Part shown: positions 8,034 through 17,274 of the stretch, in pieces | How positions within the stretch are numbered: the stretch's first letter is position 1 | Layout: each line of letters opens with the position of its first letter | Translations under genes and position numbers: made by a program | The notes under the pieces: generated by a model | What the model was told of the DNA's origin: nothing | The model's input: only the letters and a program-made list of their open reading frames with translations | Databases searched by the model: none | Source: Desulfonauticus sp. | Lineage (GTDB): Bacteria > Desulfobacterota > Desulfovibrionia > Desulfovibrionales > Desulfonatronovibrionaceae | Reading direction: 5' to 3' | Assembly: GCA_030950395.1 (NCBI GenBank) | Contig: JAUZRP010000038.1 | Coordinates: forward strand, 1-64,000 | DNA length: 64,000 nt

Positions 8034-8546
8034 ATGGAGGACTTGGAATTAAAGAAAAAAGGCGTACTGCTGACCATTGATTTATCTTTTTACCTCAAAT
8101 TAAGTGGAAAATCCAATCTAGACCCAGGAGAAATAGCTAAAATCACACGCTACTGGCAAAATTGGTTTAAACACTTTAATGCTTACACCTTAGGAGAACC
8201 TAAGGGATACTTAGTACTGTTTTTAAACAAAGAAGTTGAACGAGAAATAGAGGCTGCCTGGGCAAGTAGTCCCACAGGAGGATATGAACTGGAGCTAATG
8301 GCCAGAACAATGCTTATGGCAGCAGTAAAAGAATTTATCCCTGAGCTAGAACAATTGGGCTGCGCTCCAGTACCCAAAGTTAATAAAAACATTAGACGTA
8401 AAATAGCCCTTACGGGTCTAGAAGTAAAAAAAAATGGCACGTTGAGCCACAAATACGCAGTGTTTACCTACTACCCTTATAAAGGAGGCTGCAACTTGTG
8501 TCTATTAAAAACATCCTGCCCTACTTATCAAAAACTAAATATATAG
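8034..8546 (+). CDS. conserved-looking hypothetical with C-terminal Cys cluster
   Basis: A 170-residue soluble protein of no family that I recognise. The body is mixed alpha/beta with a long helix (YELELMARTMLMAAVKEFI). Near the end GGCNLCLLKTSCP forms a CX2CX5C cluster that could bind zinc or an iron-sulfur cluster. ATG 8034 follows AAGGAG by about 12 nt. It is divergent from the EPSPS-like gene and is followed after 150 bp by an HDOD gene with its own -10 element. The CDS call rests on codon use, ribosome site and the Cys motif. Confidence 0.65.
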   Translation: MEDLELKKKGVLLTIDLSFYLKLSGKSNLDPGEIAKITRYWQNWFKHFNAYTLGEPKGYLVLFLNKEVEREIEAAWASSPTGGYELELMARTMLMAAVKEFIPELEQLGCAPVPKVNKNIRRKIALTGLEVKKNGTLSHKYAVFTYYPYKGGCNLCLLKTSCPTYQKLNI

Positions 8547-8634
8547 AAACAAACTATAGCCTTGAAAAACTCTATTAAAAAATAGATTGACCAAATAAAA
8601 AATACACTCTATTCTTAAATTTGATAATTTGATG

Positions 8635-8640
8635 TATAAT
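8635..8640 (+). promoter_or_regulatory. -10 element upstream of the HDOD gene
   Basis: A perfect TATAAT at 8635-8640 lies 56 nt before the ATG at 8696. A good -35 at 17 nt is not apparent, so this is a partial promoter call. Confidence 0.45.
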
Positions 8641-8695
8641 ATTACCTCCCCCGCAAAAAACTAATATTAGGTTAATCTAAAAAAACATACTGCCC

Positions 8696-9919
8696 ATGGA
8701 TAAAATTGCGCTAAAAGACTTAAAGCCAGGCATGCAATTAGCTACCGACGTTAAAGCAGAAGACGGTCAAATTATTTTACCCAAAGGTTTAACTCTAACA
8801 GAAAACCACATCCAAGAATTAAAAAAAATAGGTATTGCCTCCGTTTATATCGATAAAGGAAAACAAAACACAAAAATAAAAATCTCGGCAACAGATCTAG
8901 ACAAATTAAAGCAATATTTATCGCCCTTATTTGCTTCCAATGACTTTGGAGAGCCCCTCGTTCGAAATATCTTTTACTTATCTCTTGCCCATCTAGCCCA
9001 AAAATACCTAAACGGATGGAAAATCCCAGATAAAAGACAGCATCTGCCAGTTGAAGACGGTTCTTTTAAAGATGCCTTTTATAAAGACGAGATAAACTTT
9101 TCCTTGCTGGTCCAAAAAGAAGTAGAATTGGTTTCTTTTCCTGATATTTACTTTAAAATTGTAGAAGCCATAAAAGATCCCAATAAGTCTGCTGCAGACA
9201 TAGCCAAAATCGTCAGCAAAGATCCCAGTTTGTCCGCCAAACTTTTAAAATTGGTCAACAGTCCCTTTTATGGACTAAGCCAAAAAGTAGAAACTATTTC
9301 TAGAGCCATAACTATCATTGGAGCCAACGAATTATCCACTTTAGCTTTAGGAATTGCAGCTGTAAATGTATTCAAAGACATACCTGAACAACTCATTGAT
9401 ATGAAATCTTTTTGGTTGCATTCTATTGCAGTAGGAGTATTTGCCAAACTTTTGGCCCAACGTAGTCATCTTGAGCAAGAAAAATACTTTGTAGCAGGTT
9501 TACTTCACGATATTGGACGCTTGGTACTCTTTAAACACATTCCAAGACTGGCTACAGAAGCCCTGCTTTTTTCTTATGCCAATCTCATTCCTCTTGTGGA
9601 AGCTGAAAGAGAAGTGATTGGCTTTGATCATGCCTTAGTGGGAAATTCGCTCATCCAGGCCTGGAACCTGCCAGAAAGCCTGGGACAGACTATAAAACTC
9701 CACCATTTTCCGGGAAAATTTGTCCAACTTTCTGATGCTATTGTCCATCTGGCCGATTTTTTAGCTATAGCCATGCACATCTCCCCAAAAGGCTCTATCG
9801 TGGTCCCTCAACTCAACAAATCTATCCCAAAACTAATAAATTTAAGCAAAGAAGAATTAAAAGTCTTGGTAAACAAAGCCCTCTTAGAAATAGAAGACAC
9901 CATTCGTGTTTTTGTATAG
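8696..9919 (+). CDS. HDOD-domain signalling protein
   Basis: A 407-residue cytoplasmic protein. The N-terminal 55 residues (LKDLKPGMQLATDV through KIGIASVYID) resemble the small domain that precedes HD-GYP and HDOD domains. The HDOD domain lies at about residues 140-340, with FPDIYFKIVEAIKDPN, SAKLLKLVNSPFYG and GLLHDIGRLVLFKH. HDOD proteins lack phosphodiesterase activity in most cases and act as signalling or scaffold factors in motility, biofilm or cell-cycle control. The ribosome site is weak. A mobile inverted-repeat element lies just downstream (9986-10112). The precise role is unknown. Confidence 0.85.
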   Translation: MDKIALKDLKPGMQLATDVKAEDGQIILPKGLTLTENHIQELKKIGIASVYIDKGKQNTKIKISATDLDKLKQYLSPLFASNDFGEPLVRNIFYLSLAHLAQKYLNGWKIPDKRQHLPVEDGSFKDAFYKDEINFSLLVQKEVELVSFPDIYFKIVEAIKDPNKSAADIAKIVSKDPSLSAKLLKLVNSPFYGLSQKVETISRAITIIGANELSTLALGIAAVNVFKDIPEQLIDMKSFWLHSIAVGVFAKLLAQRSHLEQEKYFVAGLLHDIGRLVLFKHIPRLATEALLFSYANLIPLVEAEREVIGFDHALVGNSLIQAWNLPESLGQTIKLHHFPGKFVQLSDAIVHLADFLAIAMHISPKGSIVVPQLNKSIPKLINLSKEELKVLVNKALLEIEDTIRVFV

Positions 9920-9985
9920 GATTTTTCAACGGTTATAAAAAAAATCCTCTTTTATAATTCAATGTGTGACATAACAATACTAAAA

Positions 9986-10112
9986 GACGTGACTGCAAAA
10001 AACAAAATTGGCGTTTTTGATTGAACTCTCAAATTGTAACTATTTTAAATTATTGAAAAAAATTTTCTTATAGATTTTTTTTGTTTAGCTATAAACTAAT
10101 CTTGGCAGTTAG
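9986..10112. mobile_element. 127-bp MITE-like element, copy A
   Basis: It is flanked by a perfect 9-bp direct repeat ATACTAAAA (9977-9985 and 10113-10121). The ends read GACGTGACTGCAAAA and, inverted and partly decayed, CTAACTGCC. The interior matches copies at 21158-21287 and 43609-43735 in reverse orientation, including GGCGTTTTTGATTGAA and AATTATTGAAAAAAATTTT. It has no coding capacity, so it is a non-autonomous element. Confidence 0.75.
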
Positions 10113-10144
10113 ATACTAAAAAACACCTGACCCTTTCCTGAAAA

Positions 10145-10180
10145 CCAAAAAAGCCCTACCTCCAATGGAAGTAGGGCTTT
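10145..10180 (-). terminator. nrdD terminator
   Basis: AAGCCCTAC and GTAGGGCTT form a strong stem; on the minus strand it is followed by a T-run. It lies 25 bp beyond the nrdD stop codon and fits a Rho-independent terminator for the nrdG-nrdD unit. Confidence 0.85.
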
Positions 10181-10203
10181 AAGAAATCATTACCAAAGCA
10201 TCC

Positions 10204-12249
10204 TTACCCAATCCGAAACAATTTCCTACTATTGTATTCTGCTTGTTTACCTTTATTCCATTGTTTTACTGGTCTGTAATATCCAACCACTCTAGTATAG
10301 ACTTCTGCTTCTTGGCCGCATTTAGGACAAATAAAATGTTCTCCTTCTAGATAACCATCCTGCTTACAAACCGAAAAAGTGGGTGTAATGGACAAGTAAG
10401 GCAATCTGGTATTGGACAATGCCTTTACGATAAAGTTACACAAGGCATCTTTATCGTAAACTGCCTCACCCAAATAAGAGTGAAAAACCGTACCACCTGT
10501 ATATAGTGGTTGTAATTTGTCTTGATGCTCTAAGGCTTCGAATATATCATGGGTAAAATCTACTGGTAAATTGGTAGAATTGGTATAATAAGGTACTCCA
10601 TTACCTGAAGTATAAATATTGGCGTATAACGATTTATCTATTTTAGCCAATCTATAACTAGTACCTTCTGCAGGAGTAGCTTCTAAATTATACAAATTGC
10701 CGGTTTCTTCCTGAAATTTACGGGTTAATTCTCTTAAGTGGTCTAAAACTCGGATCATCAACCGAGTACCTTCTTCAGTTTCAATACCTTTACCCAACAA
10801 ATTCATACAGGCTTCGTGCCCGCCTACCAATCCGATAGTGCTAAAATGATTTTTATAACCCACTTTTAAATATCTTTTAGTAAAAGGAAACATATTTTTT
10901 TCTAAATTGTCTGCGATTAATTTTCTTTTAAATTCTAAAGAATCTTTGGCCAGTTCGGCGTATTCTGTGATGAGATTTAAAAAGTCTTCTTCATTTTGGG
11001 ATAAATAAGCTAATTTGGGGAGATTTAGAGTAACTACTCCAATAGAACCGGTTAAATCGCCTGCTCCAAAAAGCCCACCCGTTCTTTTTTTGAGCTCTCG
11101 CAAATCCATTTGCAATCTACAACACATTGAACGCACGTCTTCTGGTTTTAGGTCAGAATTAATAAAATTTTGAAAATAAGGCACTCCATACTTACCAGTA
11201 AGCTTTAAAAGCAATTCACCCACTTCGCTATCCCAGGGAAAATCAGAACTTACATTATAGGTAGGGATAGGGAAACTAAAAATACGGCCGTGATAATCGC
11301 CAGCCAACATTACTTCTAAAAAGGCCTTATTGATCCATTCCATTTCTTTTACAAATTCACCATAAGTGCTGTCTTGAAATTCTCCACCAATAATTACTGG
11401 TTCTTTGGCAATGTGTTGTGGAGGAACTAAATCAAAAGTAATATTAGTAAAAGGAGATTGTCCGCCCCATCTGGATGTAGTGTTGAGATTAAAAACAAAT
11501 TTTTGAATCGCCTGTTTAACTTCGTCATAGGTTAATTTATCGTAAGCAATAAAAGGCGCTAAATAGGTATCAACATTATTAAAAGCTTGGGCGCCCGCCC
11601 ATTCATTTTGTAGTGTGCCAAGGAAATTTACCATCTGTCCCAAGGCAGAATCAAAGTGCCTAGCAGGCCCAGCAGAGCAGCGTCCTTCTAAATTAAAACC
11701 TTCCAATAATAAATCTCTAAGACTCCAACCTGCACAATAACCCGCCAATCCAAAAGATAAATCGTGAATATGAAAATAGCCTAAGTTGTGGGCTTCTCTG
11801 ATCTCTGCTGGATATTTTTCTAAAGCATACCTAGCTTGCACAGACCCAGAAAGATGGAGCATAAGCCCCTGAAAGGAATGGGCCAAATTGGCATTTTCGT
11901 GCACTCTCCAGTCAGTTTTATCCATGTATTCATCAATGATTTTACACACGTCTAAATAACTTTTCTTTTGTTCCCTGATTTCTCTTCTTTTTTCACGGTA
12001 AAGAATGTATTTTCTGGCTACATCATACAACCTATTTTCCATTAAAACCAGTTCGACCATATCTTGTACTTGTTCCTGATCTGGAATTTCCACATCTTTT
12101 AATTTGTCTTCCACTCGAAGAGCCAAACGTTTAGCCAGTAAAGGATCTTTAATTTTACAGGCTTTAAGCGCCTTTAAAATGGCCTCGGCAATCCTATCTA
12201 CGGCCCAGGTCTCTAAACGACCATCTCGTTTCCTAATTTGTTTAGGCAT
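10204..12249 (-). CDS. nrdD: anaerobic (class III) ribonucleoside-triphosphate reductase
   Basis: A 681-residue enzyme that reduces ribonucleoside triphosphates to deoxy forms without oxygen, using a glycyl radical. An ATP-cone regulatory domain fills about residues 1-95 (IRKRDGRLETWAVDRI). The catalytic barrel follows. The C-terminus has the zinc site cysteines (FSVCKQDG, FICPKCG) and the radical loop RVVGYYRPVKQWNKGK with the glycine near residue 656. Length is normal. It lies 91 bp downstream of its activase gene nrdG, with a terminator after it. It is the only ribonucleotide reductase in the window, consistent with anaerobic life. The ribosome site AAGGAGG precedes the ATG. Confidence 0.97.
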   Translation of the reverse strand: MPKQIRKRDGRLETWAVDRIAEAILKALKACKIKDPLLAKRLALRVEDKLKDVEIPDQEQVQDMVELVLMENRLYDVARKYILYREKRREIREQKKSYLDVCKIIDEYMDKTDWRVHENANLAHSFQGLMLHLSGSVQARYALEKYPAEIREAHNLGYFHIHDLSFGLAGYCAGWSLRDLLLEGFNLEGRCSAGPARHFDSALGQMVNFLGTLQNEWAGAQAFNNVDTYLAPFIAYDKLTYDEVKQAIQKFVFNLNTTSRWGGQSPFTNITFDLVPPQHIAKEPVIIGGEFQDSTYGEFVKEMEWINKAFLEVMLAGDYHGRIFSFPIPTYNVSSDFPWDSEVGELLLKLTGKYGVPYFQNFINSDLKPEDVRSMCCRLQMDLRELKKRTGGLFGAGDLTGSIGVVTLNLPKLAYLSQNEEDFLNLITEYAELAKDSLEFKRKLIADNLEKNMFPFTKRYLKVGYKNHFSTIGLVGGHEACMNLLGKGIETEEGTRLMIRVLDHLRELTRKFQEETGNLYNLEATPAEGTSYRLAKIDKSLYANIYTSGNGVPYYTNSTNLPVDFTHDIFEALEHQDKLQPLYTGGTVFHSYLGEAVYDKDALCNFIVKALSNTRLPYLSITPTFSVCKQDGYLEGEHFICPKCGQEAEVYTRVVGYYRPVKQWNKGKQAEYNSRKLFRIG

Positions 12250-12340
12250 TTATTAACCTCCTTGTTATTTTCTTTTATAAAAAACCTAGTTTGAACGAAT
12301 TTAACCCAATTTTTACTTAATTTTCCCCATTCACTAATTC

Positions 12341-12958
12341 CTAAGCCTTTAGCTGAGGTTCTTTGTATTCCTGAAGCACAAGCGCAAACCCCTTGGGTAA
12401 ATAAGATTTTGTCACTTCAATATCCTCAGGGGTTAAAAAAGGAACTTTGGTTAAACGAAATAAAAACTTATTGGGATATTTTTGAGCTAAAGAAAAAATC
12501 TTTTTCATTTTAGTGGCTATATCTTTTGGCTCAATATTTTTCCCTGTTAAAAGCGCATACTTATCCCACGGACCCTTTACATCTATAGCAAACAAATCAA
12601 CTCTATCTCTTTGCACCAAATCCTCTATCACCTCTGGCAAAAAACCATTACTGTCTATCTTGACCTGATAACCAAGCTGCTTTAATTCTCCGCACATTTC
12701 ACTCAAATAAGATAATAACGTTACCTCACCACCAGTTAACACCACTCCGTCTAACCATTTTTTCTTGTCCTTTAATTTTTTATAAACATCTATCCAAGAA
12801 AGAGAAGGTAGATTATGTCCACCTTTGGCTAATTCAAAATTGTGACATGTAGGACAGGCAAAATTACAACCAGCAAAAAATAACACCGCACTTACTTTGC
12901 CTGGCCAATCAATCAAACTAAACGGTAAAAAACCTTTTAATTCTGGACGAAAATGCAT
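12341..12958 (-). CDS. nrdG: anaerobic ribonucleotide reductase activating protein (radical SAM)
   Basis: A 205-residue radical SAM enzyme that generates the glycyl radical on NrdD. The cluster motif CNFACPTC (CX3CX2C) lies near residue 31, and the glycine-rich SAM motif GGEVTLL near residue 77. The opening LKGFLPFSLIDWPGKVS is typical of this activase family. It is upstream of and co-directional with nrdD, with which it should form an operon. The upstream 269-bp region is shared with the divergent trmI gene and is very AT-rich; I saw no convincing NrdR box there. Confidence 0.92.
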   Translation of the reverse strand: MHFRPELKGFLPFSLIDWPGKVSAVLFFAGCNFACPTCHNFELAKGGHNLPSLSWIDVYKKLKDKKKWLDGVVLTGGEVTLLSYLSEMCGELKQLGYQVKIDSNGFLPEVIEDLVQRDRVDLFAIDVKGPWDKYALLTGKNIEPKDIATKMKKIFSLAQKYPNKFLFRLTKVPFLTPEDIEVTKSYLPKGFALVLQEYKEPQLKA

Positions 12959-13138
12959 GCAATCCTCTTTAGCAACTCCCTTTTCTAATTATTAACCAAA
13001 ATTTTTAAAATTAAGCAAGTTAAATAAAGCTAACCATTTAAATAGGTTAAAACTAATATGTTGAAATTATTAAAAATTTTTTTAATAATAATTACTATTT
13101 TTTTTTAATCTATTTGCCTACAAGTAAAATTGACTTGT

Positions 13139-13166
13139 TTGACAAAGTTGGACTAAGTGTTATCTG
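13139..13166 (+). promoter_or_regulatory. possible trmI promoter
   Basis: TTGACA (13139-13144) and TATCTG (13161-13166) are 16 nt apart, about 60 nt before the trmI start. The -35 is consensus but the -10 is weak. Confidence 0.35.
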
Positions 13167-13227
13167 AATCCCAATTGGTTAACTCTTAAGTCAGAACTAA
13201 ACTAGATATTAAATTAAGGATGGGAAA

Positions 13228-13995
13228 ATGATTCAACCCGGAACTCTAGTAATGTTGGTCAATAAAAAGGGAAAAACTTATTTTCGCACTGTTCAAGAAA
13301 CAGGAGACATACATACAAACGAAGGCGTAATCAGTTTTGAACAAATTTTAGAAAAGGATTTTGGTCAAACTATTTCAACTCATCTGGGCAAGACATTTTA
13401 TTTGCTGCGTCCTACCCTTTATGATTTGATAAAATCTGTCAAAAGGAAAACCCAAATTATATATCCCAAAGATATTGGCTATATCCTCTTAAAATTAAAC
13501 TTAGGTCCAGGACAAACAATTATAGAAGCCGGCACTGGTTCTGGAGCGCTCACCACTGCTTTAGCTTTTGTGGTGGGGCAAGAAGGCAAGGTCTTTAGTT
13601 ATGAACAAAGGGAAGAATTTTCTTTGTTAGCTAAAGAAAACCTCAAAAGAATTTCCTTAGATACCAGAGTAGAGTTTATCCACCAGGACATAAAAGAAGG
13701 ATTTCAACAACAAGGCGTTGATGCTATTTTTCTAGATGTTCGCACTCCTTGGGAATATTTACAGCAAGCTTACGTTGCTCTAAAACCAGGAGCACCTATT
13801 GGATTTTTACTCCCTACCACAAATCAAGTAAGTACTTTGCTTGCACATCTAGAACAAAACTCTTTTTTCGGGCCACAGGTAACAGAAATCCTCATTCGTC
13901 ACTACAAACCAGTCCCAGAAAGATTAAGGCCGACAGATCAAATGGTAGCTCATACTGGATTTTTAATTTTTGCCAGAAAAATAGAAACCCAATAA
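13228..13995 (+). CDS. trmI: tRNA (adenine-N1)-methyltransferase TrmI
   Basis: A 255-residue SAM-dependent methyltransferase expected to make m1A58 in the tRNA T-loop. The small N-terminal beta domain is followed by the Rossmann fold with motif I EAGTGSGALT (about residues 100-109) and an acidic motif DAIFLDV. The sequence YPKDIGYILLKLNLGPG before motif I is characteristic of TrmI. The C-terminus ends HTGFLIFARK as in homologues. ATG 13228 follows AAGGATGGG. It is alone or first in a loose plus-strand series. The modification is commonly important for tRNA stability in thermophiles, but that cannot be judged here. Confidence 0.9.
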   Translation: MIQPGTLVMLVNKKGKTYFRTVQETGDIHTNEGVISFEQILEKDFGQTISTHLGKTFYLLRPTLYDLIKSVKRKTQIIYPKDIGYILLKLNLGPGQTIIEAGTGSGALTTALAFVVGQEGKVFSYEQREEFSLLAKENLKRISLDTRVEFIHQDIKEGFQQQGVDAIFLDVRTPWEYLQQAYVALKPGAPIGFLLPTTNQVSTLLAHLEQNSFFGPQVTEILIRHYKPVPERLRPTDQMVAHTGFLIFARKIETQ

Positions 13996-14127
13996 AAACA
14001 AATAAAAACAATATGTTATTTTAAAAATCTTGATTTTTTTCTAACTTTCATTATTAAAATACTTTTTAGTTCAATTCTCCCAAAGAGAAGAGCATAGGAC
14101 TAAAAATATTGTGGAGGGTGTTCTAAA

Positions 14128-15393
14128 ATGACCAGAAAAGACAGGACAGAAGGCATATTAAGCCGCAAAGAGGTATTAACTTCTACGGAAAGAGAAAAAT
14201 ATTATGTTTTAAAACTAAAGGAACTTTTAAGTTATGCTTATCGCTATTCTGAAGACGTAAAAAAAAGATTTGACCGGGCTCAATTTTGCGTGGACAAGTT
14301 TAAGACCTTAGCAGACCTAAAGTACATTCCTATTCTAAAGAAAAAGGAGCTTATCTTTTTACAATCTATGGGACCACGCTTAGGTGGCTTATTAACCAAA
14401 GATCTTGGCGAGTTAAAAAGAATTTTTATGTCCCCAGGTCCTATTTTTGACCCAGAAGATAGAGATCCAGATTATTGGGGCTGGACAGAAGCCTTTTATG
14501 CTGCTGGATTTAGAAGGGGAGACATCGTTCAAATCACCTTAAATTATCATCTCTCTCCTGCAGGTTTAATGTTTGAAGAACCTTTAAATAATCTTGGCTG
14601 CGCGGCCATTCCTGCAGGTCCTGGCAATACCTCGCTCCAATTAGAAATTATGCAAAAATTAAGAGTCACAGGCTATGTTGGAACTCCCAGTTACCTTTTA
14701 CACTTAGCTCAAAAAGGTGAAGAAAAAGGGCTCAATTTAAGAAAAGATTTATTCTTAGAAGTAGCTTTTGTTACTGGAGAAAAATTTTCCGAGAAAATGC
14801 GTTCAACCATTGAAAAAAAATTCAATCTCATTATGCGCCAGGGATATGGCACAGCAGACGTAGGTTGTATTGGTTATGAATGTTTTCAGAAAAAAGGGTT
14901 GCATATCTCCAACAGAGCCTTTGTGGAAATTTGCCATCCTGACACAGGAATTCCTCTAAAAGAAGGAGAAGTAGGCGAAGTAGTTGTAACAGTATTTAAC
15001 AAAACCTACCCGCTGATCAGACTGGCCACAGGAGATTTGGCTTATATTGATCCTACTCCTTGCTCTTGTGGACGCACATCTCCTCGTCTGGGCAAAATCG
15101 TAGGCAGAGTTGATACCACGGCTCGCATCAAAGGCATGTTTGTCTATCCTCATCAAGTGGAGCAGGTTATGTCTTCATTTGAAGAAGTAAAACGCTGGCA
15201 AATAGAAGTAACCAATCCAGGCGGCATTGATGAAATGGTGCTGTACATAGAAGCCAGTCAATTCACTAGAGAAGCAGACTTACTGCATGCCTTTAGAGAA
15301 AAAATAAAAATTAAACCTATTCTAAAAATCGTTCCTCCAGGAACATTGCCGCCTCAGATAAAACCCATTGAGGATAAAAGAAAATGGGAGTAA
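14128..15393 (+). CDS. phenylacetate-CoA ligase-like AMP-forming ligase
   Basis: A 421-residue adenylate-forming enzyme of the PaaK type. Visible blocks are YGTADVGCIGYEC (adenine-binding region), YPLIRLATGDLAYI (ATP-binding aspartate) and GRTSPRLGKIVGRVD leading to the C-terminal domain. A small Cys pair (PCSCG) precedes the hinge. The usual Ser/Gly-rich ATP loop near residue 95-110 reads FMSPGPIFDP, so it is diverged. It would activate an aryl or other carboxylic acid to its CoA thioester. In anaerobes such genes often serve indole/aryl acid or amino-acid degradation, but no partner oxidoreductase is adjacent here. GGAGGG precedes the ATG. The last 10 bp overlap the ChaN-like gene. Confidence 0.8.
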   Translation: MTRKDRTEGILSRKEVLTSTEREKYYVLKLKELLSYAYRYSEDVKKRFDRAQFCVDKFKTLADLKYIPILKKKELIFLQSMGPRLGGLLTKDLGELKRIFMSPGPIFDPEDRDPDYWGWTEAFYAAGFRRGDIVQITLNYHLSPAGLMFEEPLNNLGCAAIPAGPGNTSLQLEIMQKLRVTGYVGTPSYLLHLAQKGEEKGLNLRKDLFLEVAFVTGEKFSEKMRSTIEKKFNLIMRQGYGTADVGCIGYECFQKKGLHISNRAFVEICHPDTGIPLKEGEVGEVVVTVFNKTYPLIRLATGDLAYIDPTPCSCGRTSPRLGKIVGRVDTTARIKGMFVYPHQVEQVMSSFEEVKRWQIEVTNPGGIDEMVLYIEASQFTREADLLHAFREKIKIKPILKIVPPGTLPPQIKPIEDKRKWE

Positions 15394-16451
15394 AAAAACT
15401 CATTCCTCTTGGTGCACTTTTTTTCTTGGTTGGGTGTGCCCTGTCCCACCCAACCCTATCCAATCCCAAACTTAAGCCACAATTATTAACTGCAGATTAT
15501 ATCCTTGTTGGAGAAAGGCATCTCAACCCTTGCGATCACAAATTTGAAGAACTAGTGCTAAAACAATTATTACACCTGGGACTAAAGCCTGTAGTAGGCC
15601 TTGAAATGGTTCCAGAGCCATATCAAGGAGTGCTAAATCGCTTTAGCCAGCACAAAATTACTCTGGCTCAACTTCCCAAACAACTCCAATGGAATAAAAA
15701 CTGGGGCTATCCCTTTAAATTTTACCAACCTATCTTCAGATTAGCCCGACAACATCAATTGCCTTTAGTGGCCTTAAATATACCATCTAAAATCGTGAAA
15801 AAATGGGCTGCCCAAAAAGCACTAACTCCTTCTGAACAAAAATTGCTGCCCTCTCGTATCATCTTGCCTCCACAACAACAAAAAAATTTTTTGCAATCTT
15901 TATTTAAACGCCATCTCTTCTTTTTGTCCAACATCTCGATCAAACTAAACACGTTTCTAAGGGCCCAATCTTTGTGGGAAAGTAAAATGGCCGAGCGAGC
16001 AGTGTGGGCATACCATCACTTTACCCAAAAGCCAGTGCTTATTTTTATTGGCGCAGGCCATATCGAAGATGATTTTGGACTTATTACCAGATTAAAAACA
16101 TTTCAGCCAGAAGCCAAAATATTCAGCTTTATCCCGGGTCCAAAAGAAGCCATACAAGCCAATATCTGTAGTTATAAATGTCCTGATATAAGCATGCCGC
16201 CTCGATTTCATCTCGGATTAAAACTCATTCCTGTAAAAAATGGCTTAAAGATAGATAAAATTTTGCCAGAGAGCAAAGCTGCCAAAGCGGGCCTAAAACC
16301 AGGAGACCTGATCCTAAAAATTAACCAAACAAAGCTCTCCTCTCTCATGGATGCCCATAAATTAGCTATCCAAAGCCTAAAACACAAAAAGCCTCTGACT
16401 TTTTTAATAAAACGTCACAACAAACTGCTTTCTATTCGTATTTATTTCTAA
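15384..16451 (+). CDS. ChaN-like lipoprotein with C-terminal PDZ domain
   Basis: A 355-residue lipoprotein: basic start, hydrophobic stretch and lipobox LVGC at Cys18. Residues about 30-235 match the ChaN/DUF399 haem-binding family (ILVGERHLNPCDHKFEEL, VVGLEMVPEPYQGVLNRF, FIGAGHIEDDFGL). Residues about 270-355 form a PDZ domain (LIPVKNGLKIDKILP, AKAGLKPGDLILKIN). ChaN proteins are implicated in iron or haem acquisition at the outer membrane. The start overlaps the upstream ligase gene by 10 bp and mutM follows one base after the stop, so the genes are probably cotranscribed. The substrate is unknown. Confidence 0.82.
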   Translation: MGVKKLIPLGALFFLVGCALSHPTLSNPKLKPQLLTADYILVGERHLNPCDHKFEELVLKQLLHLGLKPVVGLEMVPEPYQGVLNRFSQHKITLAQLPKQLQWNKNWGYPFKFYQPIFRLARQHQLPLVALNIPSKIVKKWAAQKALTPSEQKLLPSRIILPPQQQKNFLQSLFKRHLFFLSNISIKLNTFLRAQSLWESKMAERAVWAYHHFTQKPVLIFIGAGHIEDDFGLITRLKTFQPEAKIFSFIPGPKEAIQANICSYKCPDISMPPRFHLGLKLIPVKNGLKIDKILPESKAAKAGLKPGDLILKINQTKLSSLMDAHKLAIQSLKHKKPLTFLIKRHNKLLSIRIYF

Positions 16452-16452
16452 A

Positions 16453-17274
16453 ATGCCTGAACTACCAGAAGTAGAAATTATAAAAAAAGGCCTTAGCTCA
16501 AAGTTGCAGGATACCCCTCTTGTCCAGATAAAAATTATTCACTCCCATTGTATATACCCCCATAAAACCTCTCTAAACCAACTCCTGCAACAAAAAATAC
16601 GAAATATCTCTAGAAGAGGAAAATTACTGATTTTCCACTTTTCAGAGGATAAGCTCCTCGTATTTCATCTAAAAATGACAGGCAAACTGATCCTAACCCA
16701 AAACCTAAAAAAAGAACTAGATAAGCACACCCACGTTATTTTTCAGTTCCCTAAACATCACCTTTTATTTAAAGATATTAGAAAATTTGGATTTATCCGC
16801 TTGTTCACCTATAAAGAGCTTGCCCAGTGGTCTTTTTGGCAAAACCTAGGACCAGAACCTTTTGCCATCTCTTCTCTGGATTTTGCTCAAAAAATAAAAA
16901 AATCAAAAGCCACCATAAAATCCTTACTCTTAAACCAAGGCATTATCGCTGGGCTGGGCAATATCTATACAGACGAAAGTCTGTTTGCAGCTAACATTCA
17001 TCCTTTAAGTAAAGGCTATAAAATTCCATTGACCCAACTAAAAAATTTGCATAAAAAGATAATTTACGTTTTAAATAAAGCCATTAACCTGGGCGGAAGT
17101 TCCTTTAAAGATTATGTAAACACTCTTGGGGAAAAAGGTGCTTTCCAGGAGCACTTTGCTGTGTATTCAAGGGCTGGGAAAAATTGTGTAAATTGTAATC
17201 AAAAATTGATAAAGCTAAAAGTGGCGGGCAGGACCACAGTTTTGTGTTCTCAATGTCAAAAAAAATATGAGTAA
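16453..17274 (+). CDS. mutM: formamidopyrimidine-DNA glycosylase
   Basis: A 273-residue base-excision repair enzyme that removes oxidised purines such as 8-oxoguanine and nicks the strand. The catalytic N-terminus PELPEVE (Pro after Met removal) is exact. The lysine in FHLKMTGKL and the helix-two-turn-helix block GLGNIYTDESLF are present. The C-terminal zinc finger has NCVNC and CSQC. Length is normal. Only one base separates it from the ChaN-like gene, and its 3' end overlaps the GGDEF gene by 8 bp, indicating an operon. Confidence 0.96.
   Translation: MPELPEVEIIKKGLSSKLQDTPLVQIKIIHSHCIYPHKTSLNQLLQQKIRNISRRGKLLIFHFSEDKLLVFHLKMTGKLILTQNLKKELDKHTHVIFQFPKHHLLFKDIRKFGFIRLFTYKELAQWSFWQNLGPEPFAISSLDFAQKIKKSKATIKSLLLNQGIIAGLGNIYTDESLFAANIHPLSKGYKIPLTQLKNLHKKIIYVLNKAINLGGSSFKDYVNTLGEKGAFQEHFAVYSRAGKNCVNCNQKLIKLKVAGRTTVLCSQCQKKYE

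Noticed and set aside
12959-13227. NrdR box upstream of nrdG
   Set aside because: The region is mostly A/T runs; no pair of sites with the NrdR spacing could be identified.
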